Below, piece after piece: positions 22,534 through 34,740 of a stretch of 64,000 bases of DNA. The translations under genes and the position numbers were made by a program. Position 1 is the first letter of the stretch; each line of letters starts with the position of its first letter. The stretch is from Eumeta japonica (Eukaryota; Arthropoda; Insecta; Lepidoptera; Psychidae), in the NCBI GenBank assembly GCA_005406025.1, contig BGZK01000072.1:620001-684000 (forward strand), read 5' to 3'. The notes beneath the pieces were generated by a model. That model ran no database searches. It saw nothing but the letters and a program-made list of their open reading frames with translations, and was not told the origin of the DNA.

Positions 22534-22897
22534 TGTTGAATTCATCCTATGTGAAAGATTGTCTGAATTTGTGAACGGTTATGAATGAACAAATTCAAGG
22601 CTCCTCTGGAATCGAGTTTAAGTTAGACTCACATGGACTTTATTTTAGGCATGTACGCCCAAGGTATAGAGCAAGTCGCTCAAGGAGCGGGAGGACTTTT
22701 TGATAAATTAAACGAGGATTCGGAAAGATATTTTAGATTTAATTTAAACTTGAGGATTTTACAATGATTAATTTGACACGTATCGCAGATCGAGTGAAAA
22801 ACAGAAAAAATTTACAGACAAAATAGAACGACGTAATGACAGGTAATACGTCAATCTATGGTACACATTAAAGGCGCCAAATTCGAAATATGTAACA
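22534..22897 (-). repeat. Candidate 3' LTR of the Ty1/copia relic
   Basis: On minus the segment begins TGTTACATATTTCG just after a purine-rich tract (tttagaggaag, about 22898-22908) and ends GAATTCAACA, giving TG...CA ends and 364 bp. It holds an AATAAA about 110 nt from the end (about 22640-22645). It lies about 165 bp after the stop codon of the pol frame. The 5' LTR is missing from the truncated element, so the left boundary at 22534 cannot be confirmed by comparison. Confidence 0.45.
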
Positions 22898-23061
22898 CTT
22901 CCTCTAAATTTAAGCCTTATTTTACAAACATTGACAAAAATTAAACATGTTACTATTCTGATATAATTACAGTATTACATTAATCTAGTACATATTAACA
23001 AACACTCTTTAAGTAATATCTTATACAGTTTGAAAGCAAAATTAACAAAATATAAGAATTC

Positions 23062-25535
23062 TTAGTTTGTACTTTCTTTTTGATTTTCAATTAAACCTAA
23101 TTTATTTCTAAAGAACTCAAATTTAACTTTAGATAAAGATTTTGTAAAAATATCAGCTAACTGATTATTAGTATCAATATACTTAAGATCAATTATCTTC
23201 TGAGCATACTTTTCTTTTACAAAATTATATTTGATGTCAATGTGTTTACATCTTTGTGATATTCTGAATTTTTAACTAAACATATAGCACTCTGATTATC
23301 AATATTAAGTGTTATACAATTTTGTTTATATTGACCAATATCTAACAGTAATTGTCTAATCCAGAGAGCTTTTGTGGCAGAGCTGGACGCCATGAACTCG
23401 GCCTCGGTGGTAGACAGCGCAACGGTTGTTTGTCGTTGACTGCTCCATGTCACGGCTGCTCCATTTTATGAAGACGTATCCCGTGGTAGACCGCCTTGTC
23501 ACGGGATCATTGGCATAATCTGCATCAGAATAGGATTCCAAAGTGTTATTTTCATTTGACCTGAAACAGAGTCCAAAGCTTAGCGTTCCTTTTAAATATT
23601 TGAATATTTTCTTGACAGCATTCTAGTGACTTTGATCATGGCTGTTGGGAAAGCGGCTGACAGTGCTCACTGCAAACATTATGTCGGGTCTGGTGACTAT
23701 GGCAGCAAACATAAGCGATCCCACTGCTTCTCTGTAAGGGAAACATTTTTTATTCTCAAACACTGTACTTTTCTGTAATGTAACATGCGGATCAGCTGGT
23801 ATACTATTAGGGTTAGCATTATCCAAGTCAAATTTTGATAGCAATTCTTCAATATATTTTCTTTGGTGTATGAATATATAATCCTTGCATTGTTCTATCT
23901 GTATTCCAATAAAATTTGAAGTTTTGCAAAGCTTGACATTAAATTCTTTCTGTAGATGATTCAAGACTTCAGTTATTATAGTTGGACTTGTAGAACATAA
24001 GAGTCCGTCATCCACATAGAGCAAAAGATATACTTGAGCTTCTCTGTTGGAACATACATACACACATTTATCAGCATGACTGTTGAAGAAGCCATATTTG
24101 TTTAAAACTGAATTGAACTTAGCATTCCAGCAGCGTGGTGCTTGTTTCAGTCCATACAAGGATTTAATAAGCTTGCAAGCCATGCTGTTTTCAACATCTA
24201 GCCCTTCAGGAGGTTTCATATATATTTCCTCTTCTAATTTACCATAAAGGAAAGCAGTTTTAATATCAAATTGCATTATAGTCATGCGTTTCTCGGCTGC
24301 AATAGACAATAGTAAGCGAATGGAGTCATACCTGACCGTCGGAGAGAATGTTTCAGTATAATCGATGCCACTTTTCTGGGCGAAGCCTTTGGCACACAGT
24401 CTGGCTTTGTACCTAGAACTACTTTCTTCATTTTTTACACGAAACACCCACTTACAGTCTAATAGCCTCACATTATCTGGTTTCTTCACTAGCTCCCAAG
24501 TACCATTGTCCTCATGTGCCTTCAATTCTTCCTTAATTGACTTAATCCACAATTCAGAGTCTTCAGAGGAAAGTGCATCTTCATATGTCTGTGGTACATT
24601 GGCCATACATAGATAGGACTTAGGTTCCACCTTTGGGTTTGGTCTGTTATGTGGACGAAGAGTAATGTTTGAGGTCGGGGGCGTTCCAATTGTCTGCTCA
24701 GGCACATATTCCTCATCACCATCATCACTTTCCACTGCGGTGTGAGTAGAGATATATCTGTACTACAATCACTGCTTTCAGATAGGCTATTTCTACTTAC
24801 TTGTTGTTGTTTTTTAGTGTCAGATAATGTAACTGGTACTGTATCTGTTTTGATAGAATTTTCTAAAACACTACATCTCTGCTTTTGGTTACTGTCTTTG
24901 TTTTAGGATCAAGTAGTCTGTACCCTTTACTATCTTCACATATCCAACAAAAATCATCTTACATGACTTGGAGTCCCATTTTTCAATTTTTCTTTAGGTA
25001 TATGCATCATAGCTTCGCAACCAAATATCCTCATATGACTCAAGTCAGGTTTACTACCCATACTTCCTCTGGTGTCTTATAGTTCAGTGCTCGCGTTGGT
25101 GTACGGTTGGTAATGTATGCAGCAGTTCTGATTGCCTCAGCCCACAGGGATTTCTGCAAATTAGCATTTATTAACATACATCTGGCTTTTCGAGCAATGT
25201 CCTATTCATTCTTTCTGAGAGACCATTTTGTTGTGGGTAGTAAGGTGTAGATGTCTGGTGATTAATTCCATGTAACTTTAAATAATCAGTAAAGTTCTTA
25301 TTTAAGTACTCAGTTCCATTATCAGTTCGGATTGTCTTGATTTTTGTATCAAGTTTATTCTCAACATAGGACTTATATTCCTTAAATTTATCTAGACATT
25401 CAGACTTTGATTTAATAGTAAAGACACACACTTTTCTAGAGAAATCATCTGTAAAAGTGAGAAAATACCTTGCATTTCCCGAGAGAATTCACCTCCATAG
25501 GTCCACATATGTCGGAGTGAATGATTTTCAGCAAG
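23062..25535 (-). pseudogene. Ty1/copia retrotransposon pol relic (integrase, RT, RNase H)
   Basis: On minus the order is integrase, reverse transcriptase, RNase H, the copia arrangement. It opens in the integrase core near the IHSDICGPM block (about 25510), followed by IRTDNGTEYL and NGLSERMNRT, which carry the three acidic positions (D, D, E). The longest frame, 24735-23623 (370 codons), holds the RVT_2 domain with CKWVFRVKN, YTETFSPTVRYDSIR, MQFDIKTAFLYG, SLYGLKQAPRCWN and an intact catalytic YVDD. RNase H follows in 23541-23217 with STTEAEFMA. After a frameshift near 23260 the C-terminus (NNQLADIFTKSL) ends at a stop at 23062-23064. Gag, protease and the 5' LTR are missing. Stops and frameshifts between 25171 and 24735 mark it as dead. 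Its truncated right end abuts the RTE relic. Confidence 0.92.
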
Positions 25536-25539
25536 CAGA

Positions 25540-27640
25540 TAAGGTATCCGGAGTGAATAAGAGTATAAATGATATTAAGAAAGATAATAAATGATTGAAT
25601 TTCGAAGTAAGGAAAGTAGTTAATGAAAAAAAGTAAACACGGCTGATTTTATTGTTTGCAAAGGCGTACTACAAAGTCCATAGAAAGGGCAGTTTGAAAG
25701 ATGAGCTAAAAGAGACTGAAACTAGATATAAAGATGCAAAAACGAGATCTAAAAAATGTGTGAAACGAAGGAAGAATAAAATAAAAAAACACTTTACACA
25801 AAATTATCTAAAAAAATCAAAAACTTTTTTGAAAAATACTGAAAATGGCCCAGAATAATTAAGAGACATCGTGTATAAATATGATAAGAGACGATAATGG
25901 ATGCTTACTGAACGAGGAAATGCATGTGAAAGAGCGCTGGAAGATTTATTTCGAGAGCGTTTATGCATGTGAGGATAGAGTTGCAGATGACAATGTTACT
26001 GCAGCTGAGTATATGATTGATGATGGAAATGAAAGTGAAATTACGATGGATGAAATTTTGAAAGCACTAAAACGTATGAAAGTTAGAAAAACCTCCGGAT
26101 ATGATAAATTTTCGTCAGAGATGCTGAGGGGCGATGGGGGTATAATGGTAAGCCTGTTGTACCAGCTTTTTAACAGATGCTGGAAAAGTCGTAGGGTATC
26201 TAATGACCGGTGAAAAGCAGTCATTGTACCTTTCTATAAATGGAAAGGCTCACGGCAGGTTTGCACAATTTACAGCCCTATAATCCTCCTCAGCGTCGTT
26301 GGGAAACTTTATGCGAAAATCGTAATTGAAAGAGTTGTGAATGAGACTAAAAACAAGATTTGAAACGTACAAGCGGGATTTTAAAAAGGAATGGGATATA
26401 CGGACTAAATTTTTTCTCTGCGAAACATTGCAGAAAAGGTTTTGACCCGCGGGCAAAAGGTTTTCTGTATTTTTGTAAATCTGGTAAAAACTTATGATAG
26501 ATTAAAAGTAATTATATATAGAGAACCCTATCAATGAATGGTGTAAGTAGTGGATTGATACAGGCACTTCAATCTCTATATACAGCTCTAGTTCTTGTGT
26601 CAGAACAAACGAGACATACACTGACTGGTTTGACATCCGCAGGGTGTCAGACAGGGATGTGTAACTTCACCGTAGCTATTCAATCTATTCATGAATAGCT
26701 GTCTGCATAAACTGAAAGAATATGTGTATGGACCAAAAATGAATTGTAAGTCTGTGCTTGTCAAATACCTCCAGTATGCCAATGACCAAGTAATCCTTGC
26801 GGCGTGCGAACTACAGAAGAAGGTAACTGAAATGAATGTTTCTGTAAGAAAAGAGGTATGAAGATAAATGTCAGCAAGACTAAGGTAATGATGTTTAAAA
26901 GAGGTAAAAACACGATGGAATGCGATATACCTTCTATACATATATATAACTATATATAGTGTCGAACAAGTTCAACAGTTTTTGTACTTGTATAGTCTGT
27001 TTACAAATGATAGTAAATGTGATAGAGATATCAAAAGGAGAGTGAATGCTGGAAATAAAGTGAAAGCGCCCTTGCTTGCTATTATAAATAGTAAAAGTGT
27101 CTCACGGCAAGCACGTTTAGCTATCGATAATGGGATGCTAATCCCTACGCTTATATATGGTAATGAAAGTTGAGTGTTGCAAAAAAAAATGGAAATAGAG
27201 TAAATGCGCTGGAGATGCGATCTCTGAATAATATGTGTGGAGTGTCTCTTAAAGACAGATATAGGAACAGTGATGTCAGAGAGCAATGTGGTCTGAGGGA
27301 AGGTGCAGTCACTAGAGCAGAAAAAAGTATGTTGCAGTAGTTCTGTCATCTGGAGAGGAGAAATTAAAGTATTATATGACAAAACAAATCTATAGAGCAA
27401 ACATTTGTGATGGAATAGTAAGTGAGGGTTGCTCTAAAAAATCCTATGCAAACCATATTGGTGGCATATTAAAAAAGGGCCAAATTTTAAGCACCCGAAA
27501 CCAACAAGCTTGAGTGAAATGTTAGATGGATGTTAGTGAAGCAAGAGAGATAGTCAAAGATCATTCTATGTGAAAATCTATAGTATCTGCCTACCTATTT
27601 GAGTAATATGTGTAAGTTTATAATAATAATTCTCCTTTTG
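25540..27640 (+). pseudogene. RTE-type non-LTR retrotransposon relic
   Basis: Starts within the linker between endonuclease and RT (basic KDELKETETRYKDAKTRSKK segment at about 25690-25755). The frame 25881-26213 holds the RT entry region (EITMDEILKALKRMKVRKTSGYDK). Later pieces appear in shifting frames: VVGKLYAKIVIERVVNET (about 26300), the catalytic box as YANDQ (about 26775, first Asp replaced by Asn), LYSLFTNDSK with RRVNAGNKVKAPLLAI (about 26995-27080), and SVSRQARLAIDNGMLIPTLI (about 27097-27156). Degenerate C-terminal sequence runs to about 27597. Many stops and frameshifts show it is inactive. The endonuclease is absent, cut at the junction with the copia relic. Confidence 0.88.
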
Positions 27641-27689
27641 AAAAACCATACCCTAAAAAATATCTTTAACATTTAAACTTTGCACTCGC

Positions 27690-28080
27690 TGCAAGCAAAC
27701 AACTCCGAGAGCTATTATTAGCGTCCAGGTTTGAATTTTATCCTCGTTATACAAAATATACTTGGCGCGCAGTAAATACAAATAACTGCGTAGCCGCCAT
27801 CGCTAAGTAAATAGCGGCGCGGAGCCGTATCTCCGGAATTCGAATTTCCAAGTTAATATAACGGCCACGCCGCCAGTAGTAAACAGAACATTAATTTCAT
27901 TGCTTCATTACCTAGGCGTTTTAGAGCGCCGTGAAATGAATGCCGTCCTACGAATATAAAACGCTGAAGGCCTCGCCTCCGTAGAAGTTACATAAGCCGC
28001 CTCCGATTCGAGAACGATGTCGCCGACGCCTTCCGACTATAGTGAAGTCGTTAATTTGTTTCAGGAGCTGTAATTTTTCA
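27690..28080. other. CpG-richer block, candidate regulatory DNA
   Basis: Compact mixed-composition sequence ('gtagccgccatcgctaag', 'aacggccacgccgccag', 'gaacgatgtcgccgacgcc') between AT-rich flanks. No open frame of interest. Function unknown. Confidence 0.3.
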
Positions 28081-29904
28081 ATAGGACTTTCTTGTGCATT
28101 TGTGGGCATTGCATACGAGAAGCTTATTCACTTCTACCTGACGATTACCATGTATATAAACTTTTAATTGTCCCATGATTTTATAAAGGTTAACGTTAAA
28201 CACATAATTGTAAACATGTACAAAATATATAGACGCTTTTGTTGACACGGTGGTTTATGATGATATTATGGTATAGCTGTATTCATTGTTGTGTAGTAAT
28301 AAAATCCCAGGAATTTGTGATGATTGTCGAAATCGCACGACGAAATAGTGAAGTAAATGAAGTTGTTATTTTGGACAGTGAGTGAAGATATAAGATGATA
28401 CCTTAAAATTTGTACACAAAGAAAGGTCTCAAGAGTGATATATCGTGCGTCATGTCATAAAATACTACGGACGATTTCAGTACTTTGAACACAAACATTA
28501 TCATTTAAAAAAACAAATTTAACTCCAGAACATACTGTATTCTTTTGACTTCTGGACAAAAAGAAATCAACCAAAGTCTCGGTTACTTTGTGTCATTTCG
28601 CTCATTTCCTTTTACTGTGAACGACGTCAACGTTGGATACATTAGTAACGTTGATTGGTTCTGCAGCAAGTGGTTGATTTATATAAATTTTAGTGAACTA
28701 CAGTACACATCTATATTAAGCATCATTGCATTTTTATATAGCAGTTGTCTTTTATCTGAAAATTAATTTTCCATCACATTTATCTCAGACATTTTTTAAC
28801 TCAGTGAACCGCCTATTCGGCACCTTCAAAGCTATTTCATCTTAAAGTTTTTGAAACCGTTTTCCATGTATGTTGTAATTCTTATGCACATGTTTTTTAT
28901 ACTTGCATCGAACTTATGCGAAAGACACACAACAAGCTCGAAATCGACACATACCTCTATGTTTCCATGGCATGTCATTCGAATAGAGAAAAATTAGACA
29001 TTTTGCTTATAATATATAAAAGACAATGTTTTTTGTAGTCTATTCCACCATGTATAACCAACTTGATTTTTATATTAAAAAAAATATACTTCAAAATAAA
29101 ATCAATGACGTACAAAATCATCATTGAATATTTAATTATATTTCTATAATAGTAATATTTAAACATTTATATTCAGATTCATTCAAATTCATACCTAAAT
29201 TTCTTAACTCTTTAAACTTGAGGGTCTTATACATTTTATATTTTTACGTGCGTTATATGTAAAAATATAAAATATTATACAAAAAATGTAATATGTAAAA
29301 AAAAACAAAAGTATAATGGCACTTCTAAGGTAATGGCTGAGGTCAATGATTAATATATCACAGCAACTTTAACCAAGTTCACAATAAAGATATGGCGATG
29401 TTTTTGAATCTATTGTTCAATGATATTGGATAATAATTTTAGTATTTCGACTATCTTCAACTGTTACCAAGAAGTTTTTAAATAGTCTTCCAAGTGCAAA
29501 ATAATGTATACGTATAAGAAGGTATTTCATATATACAACAAAATAAAATACGTGCAATAATGCAAACACAATACGACTTTTTAATTTATTCGACGATAAA
29601 TTTCTGGCGCGTACGAAACTCTATGTACAACTCTCCAAACTTGCACAGTATTGCCTAACTTTGAAAATTGTTACCGGTAAATTGGAAACTTCATACAGTA
29701 AGTGCGCCTTCGACAGGCTTCGATACCAGTGGGGCTTCCGCTGGTATATGACTCCTTTCAAAGTTAAAGGATTTCACACCCAAAAAAATATAAGTTGGGT
29801 TGGTTTTTGACCTAACTGGCTTGATAATTCTTCTTCCTGCGAAACCTGCCGGAACAAACACATTTTAATAACAGCGTCTTTAACATATTGTCTAATGGAT
29901 TCTT
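28081..29904. other. AT-rich non-coding DNA
   Basis: No gene recognised. At about 29715-29760 'cgataccagtggggcttcc' and 'gctggtatatgactcc' make a small unexplained GC-richer spot. Confidence 0.5.
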
Positions 29905-29985
29905 ATCATTGCATCACTGGTGGCCGAATGGTCAATGCATTGTTTTTATAGTCGGAGATGCCGGATTCAAACTTTTAATGTTTTA
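29905..29985 (+). repeat. tRNA-headed SINE-like fragment
   Basis: An A-box-like 'tggccgaatgg' (29921-29931) is followed 32 bp later by a B-box-like 'ggattcaaact' (29963-29973), as in class II tRNA-derived heads ('ggtggccgaatggtcaatg'). The acceptor stem does not pair and the anticodon arm is not intact, so it is not a functional tRNA gene. Confidence 0.4.
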
Positions 29986-30779
29986 ATTAATTTGCTTATT
30001 TCCTCAAATTCAATTCAAATTCCAAAAATAATTTCAAAGCACCACGAACGTTTGACCAGTGAGTTTTCAACTTAGGGCAAAATAAACTACTTACTCTAGT
30101 GCTCAGAGAGTAGCCGTGTTTTAGCCGTGGGATTCAGTCGGTTATTTAAGAATTAAATTTCAATAGTCGTTATAAAAATCAAATTGTTCATTAGTTTGTA
30201 AATTATTCGATAATAAAATTATAACTATTTTTGAGTTTTTTGTGGATTAAAGTCAATTAAGTTTTATGAATGATCGCTGCAATATCTTTGGTACAATTTA
30301 AAGAAAAATAAAAGAATTAAGTTTCTAAATTTCTCAAAATTTATGGAAATCGTATTTTTAGAAACAATAATGAACCTTTTTTTTATGTACCGTTCCCACA
30401 TTCTTTATACGTTTAAACGCTATTTAAAAAGCACCTACGTGAATGTCTCAATCAAATTATCGATTTACATGGTATTTACACCATGCGACGTAGTTTTTTT
30501 GAGTATTAGAGCTGAGCAGTTTATGTAATCGGTCCGATGGTTAATATTAAATACTCAATAAAGCATCACGGTATTTTTAGAAAATTTATTGATCCATTCA
30601 TAATTTATAGAACTCAAACCCCTAGACGCGCACACACGCACAAACACACGCCAACGAACTTTATCGTAAAACTACCATAATAGTTTCCTACGCGACTTCA
30701 ACATTTCTAACTAAGATATGTGCTGTATTGGGATGAAGAGACAAAACTACTTCTTAGAGGAAATTATAAATACTAGGCC
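29986..30779. other. AT-rich non-coding DNA
   Basis: Nothing recognised. A short CA-rich tract lies at 30628-30650. Confidence 0.5.
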
Positions 30780-31165
30780 TATCGGTCCATGACGAACGGC
30801 ACGACAGTGATCGTCGACCTAGAGCTAGTGGATTTTATACATCACCAGTCCGAAATAGTGCAAACAGTGAGGCCACGTCGTAAGCATACCTTGACTGCAC
30901 CTAATTGCATCCGAAAATAAAGGGGCTGACGGCGTCCAGCGCCGGCCCGTGTTTCAGGGGGGACGGTTCGAGATAACTTTTAATGTGATTCCCTTTCACG
31001 CTGAAAATCATCGCGAAAAGATAAACAATCGTCCGTTTTCCGGCATCTTTATTAATATTTCACAACGCAGCGGAGATCTTTAAGCGTCGGGACGCGTGAT
31101 GTCCTTTAACTTTCTTTTCCAGTTTTTCCGCCTCCAGGAAGGGCGTAACGAAGACTTTTACTGTG
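30780..31165. other. Mixed-composition block, candidate regulatory DNA
   Basis: Words such as 'gacggcgtccagcgccggcc' and 'agcgtcgggacgcgtgatg' are embedded in AT-rich DNA. GATA-like 'agataa' motifs occur at about 30971 and 31019. There is no open frame of interest. Confidence 0.3.
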
Positions 31166-31999
31166 TTTGAAAGGTTTTTTTTTATTTCAGGGTTTTCCGA
31201 GAAATGTAAACATGCTCTTTCATTTACATACATTTCTAAAACATAAGTAGTATCCCGACTGTCTATACATTTTGAATATTTTAAGCAAGTTAATTCACTA
31301 ATCAGACAAAAATAATATTACCGACTAAAGCTTTTTTAATTTTAAAATTAACAAAAAATTTTATATATAACTGAAAGAGACTGTGTAATTACACTCTTTC
31401 TCTCAATATTGTTTCCGACACCAATTGTAACTGACTTTTACTTTTAATGTTATTTTTTTAAATCGTTTTTCGAGAATAATTTTTCTAAGCATAAATATTT
31501 CACATTTATCTTTATATTTTGCTATGCTGTGTTTTTATATAAATTTGGAAACAGTTTTATGAGTCAGTTTTATTACATAAGCATTTCAAAGAATAAAAAG
31601 TATAATAAGCGCACAGAGCATAAAGATAAATTCTGACGAAAATCTATTAGGAGTATACTGCAATACATATATAAAATCGAGCCACTTTCGACCCCTGTAT
31701 CTCCAGGGTTTTACAAGGCTGATTTTGCTAAGACCTATTTTTGCCAAGATTATCAACAACAGTATTTCAAATTTTAATGCGTAAGAAACCAAACGTAAGA
31801 AACCAAAAACCACAATTTTGGAATCCATAACTGATTTTCCGATTCACGATGTGTTGTTGTTGTATGATTTCAGTCCCTCACTGTTGAAACATATTGTTCC
31901 ATAACTTTTTATTCCATATTGAAGAGGTGTGTTAACAACCTTCGGAATTGAAGACTCACTGGACTGTCTGAGTCACAGAAGGAGTGAATTCAATTTAAA
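31166..31999. other. AT-rich non-coding DNA
   Basis: No gene or repeat recognised. Confidence 0.5.
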
Positions 32000-32112
32000 T
32001 CATTTTAAAAAGACAATGGTCAGTTCACACGTGGTAAATCTGAACCTGATACCTTCTGATCCAGTGACAACGCTCTCAACCATCAAGCCATCGCCGCTTC
32101 GAGCTGCGTAAT
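32000..32112 (-). repeat. tRNA-headed SINE-like fragment (reverse orientation)
   Basis: On minus, 'tggcttgatggttgag' (32090-32075) resembles a tRNA A box and 'ggttcagatttacc' (32046-32033) a B box, with about 30 bp between them. The flanking 'gaagcggcga' and the tail are not those of an intact tRNA. It is probably the head of a SINE or a worn tRNA-derived repeat. Confidence 0.45.
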
Positions 32113-32489
32113 GACAAAATTTAATGTTGATTTCCTACATAGTTGGTGTTCAAATGCAACAATTTATGAATACTTAAATAATATGCTAATTATACATGTT
32201 TTATTTTCTACTTCCTATTATGTACACGACCCGTATTATAGATAACTTATAGATAACTAAGCAAATATTTATAAAACACATTAAGCAAAAACACATAGAA
32301 ATAGGCGTTTATAATGATAAAAAAATTAAGTAAATTGCTAAGCTTATGGATAAAGCTTGGCAAATTTTCAAGGGCTTTAAAAAAGTTTTCTTGCTTTAAT
32401 AATGTAACGATACTTGTGTTTATCATGGCACTTCATATGTCTTTGTTATTATTTTGAGGATAATATCTTTAAACGAGCAATATTTGTGT
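32113..32489. other. AT-rich non-coding DNA
   Basis: Nothing recognised. Confidence 0.5.
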
Positions 32490-33235
32490 ATATATATACA
32501 ATCAGAATCTCGGAAATGGCTCCAACGATTTCCATGAACTTTAGTATGCAGGGGTTTCAAAGGCGATAAATCGATCTACGTTTCGTTTTTAGAAAACTTC
32601 GTTTTATTCCTGTTTTCAAGCCAGGAATTAGAATACGAAAATAAATTTAGCCACTATCGACAAGATTATAACAGCACAAATGGTAAATCGGGCGATCTCG
32701 AATCCAAAAAACGCCATTTGATTCCATGTGATTAACTTTTTCAAGTTTTTTAGTTTTTTTTCCAAGCAGTTTCTTTTGTGAGAAAACGTCAAGTTTCTTC
32801 TTTTACACGATAAAGTTTTTTTTTGTGAAAATAACTAATATTAGGAATAACTTACTGCTTTATCTACACAGCAACACTAAAGCTATTCGACAATAGATGG
32901 CGTTGTTAAGCAACAACTGCTTTACCGACGCAGCAACACTAAAGCTACTTGACAATAGATGACGGTGTTAAGCAAGACTAAGCCAATAAGTGATAGATTT
33001 GAGGTCAGACCACGAATAGCAATTGTTTACGCATATTATTGATAAAATATGTGCCTTTTTAACTAACGTTTTCACTTAAAAATTCCTAAAACATCTATGA
33101 AAAGAAACGCGGTAAGATTAAAAAAATATTATTTATATTTCATCAGTATGCAATTGGTATCTAAATATATTTTCCAATAAAACATGATTTACCAAAAAAA
33201 ATACTGAGCAAAGCTTGGTCATTCAGATACTAATA
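32490..33235 (+). repeat. Dispersed lepidopteran-type element ('gaatctcggaaatggctc')
   Basis: Begins 'atcagaatctcggaaatgg' and continues 'ctccaacgatttccatgaac', 'gcaggggtttcaaaggcg', 'aaatcgatctacg', words I recognise from a common lepidopteran dispersed repeat. Its end, 'actgagcaaagcttggtcat' (about 33205-33225), also fits that family. No coding content. The interior is expanded by the 62-bp duplication at 32854-32977. Confidence 0.6.
32854..32977 (+). repeat. 62-bp tandem duplication
   Basis: Two copies starting at 32854 and 32916 share 'cagcaacactaaagcta' and 'gacaatagatg' and end 'gttaagcaa', with a few substitutions (tatctaca/taccgacg, attcg/acttg, gcgttg/acggtg). Confidence 0.9.
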
Positions 33236-34740
33236 CAATTATGCTTTCTAGATTTCGACCTCGTGACATACATGTCTTTGATGCTCTATAACATCAAAGA
33301 ATTAGAGTGGGCTTATAGAAATTCACTCTAATTGTCAAGAAATATTGAACGAAAACCAATCGTGATATATACCAATAACTTTTTCTTAATGAGGATAGAG
33401 AAACAAAATTTCTAGGCATTATCAATTTTCGCTTGGATCTCGCGGATCACCGTTTTGATTTATAGCTATTAAATATTTATTTAATGTACGAAACTTTATT
33501 AGTAATTACACTATAAAATTAATATTAACAATTATTTTTATACTAATAACTACATACCCGCTAAAGTTTCACAACTTAAACACGAATGCACTTCCATAGA
33601 ATTTTTTTATCGGGACTCTGTCAAAGGACACACCCGCCTGTCATATATCACCATAACATCACATCAATAATTCAATTTATCCCTTCGACGACTGCCGGCC
33701 GGCGCTCACATTAAACTTTATGGACGTAGCGCGAAACAGAACTGCTTGGGAAGTGCTCGTAATAACATAAACTCGGTGAAGTAGCGGCCATGTCTCTACA
33801 CCCATCAGCAGTTAATGTTAGTGGCATACTTGTTGCCTTTAGACTACAATAAAACTCTAAAATTTTTACACTCTCTTTGCTTGGAAAACATATATACTTG
33901 TATTAAAATCAATATAATCTACCAGTTGATATTTTTTTTTCTTTAAGAAAAAAAAATATTTTTCTAATTTGGTAGTGACCTTAATCATCTATTAAATAAT
34001 TTCTCAAATACTATCTTAGCACCCTCAGCTGACAAAATTAGCTGGGCTGCCTATTAACTAATTACCACGAATATCAATACGTGTTGGTTGAAATTAGTTA
34101 AAATTTTATAATTCTTTAGTTATATCTCTACCGCTGTTACAATATACCTATTTTCATGCATCAAGATCTCTGTAGGACCCATGTGTCTCTTCATATCTTT
34201 TTCAAATAAATTTCCTATTAAAATTGACTGTAGTTTTGCCTTCTTTTTGAACCGCACGAACACGATTTAATATGCCTTTCTATCTCCTTGTCAACGTCCT
34301 TCATACAATAACTTATACTATAAACATAATAACAACATTTAATAATTTTCCTAAAATTTTTACTAATTCCGAATGACAACAAATGTGAACAAACGGTTGA
34401 TCATGTATTTGATATATTTGACGCAAACCTTATCCAATATACATGTCAGTAATACCACATTAAGTACCACTAATATCATATCTTTCAAATATCCAGCTGA
34501 TTTTGGTTCTTGTATGAAATACTAACCTATGTACGTTAATCTCCGTATCTATTTTTATTCCTACCGAATTCTTCTATGCATGAGCCATGAAATTTGTAAT
34601 TTCCTTGACTATATTTCAATATTTTTATCGAAATTTTACATTTTATATCGATTTTCTCTCTTCTATCGTCTTTGTCATGTCATTCGACCAAGCGCGTTTC
34701 TTAGTAGGCAATCCACTAATGCATTTTTTATTCCTCCCTA
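33236..34740. other. AT-rich non-coding DNA
   Basis: No gene recognised in 1.5 kb. Confidence 0.5.

Noticed and set aside
24365..25082. Plus-strand frames within the copia region
   Set aside because: Antisense shadows of the copia pol relic.
26600..27400. Minus-strand frames of 113 and 142 codons
   Set aside because: Antisense shadows of the RTE relic on the plus strand, which carries the recognisable RT phrases.
29905..29985. Functional tRNA gene
   Set aside because: Only A- and B-box-like words are present. No paired acceptor stem or normal anticodon arm is visible.
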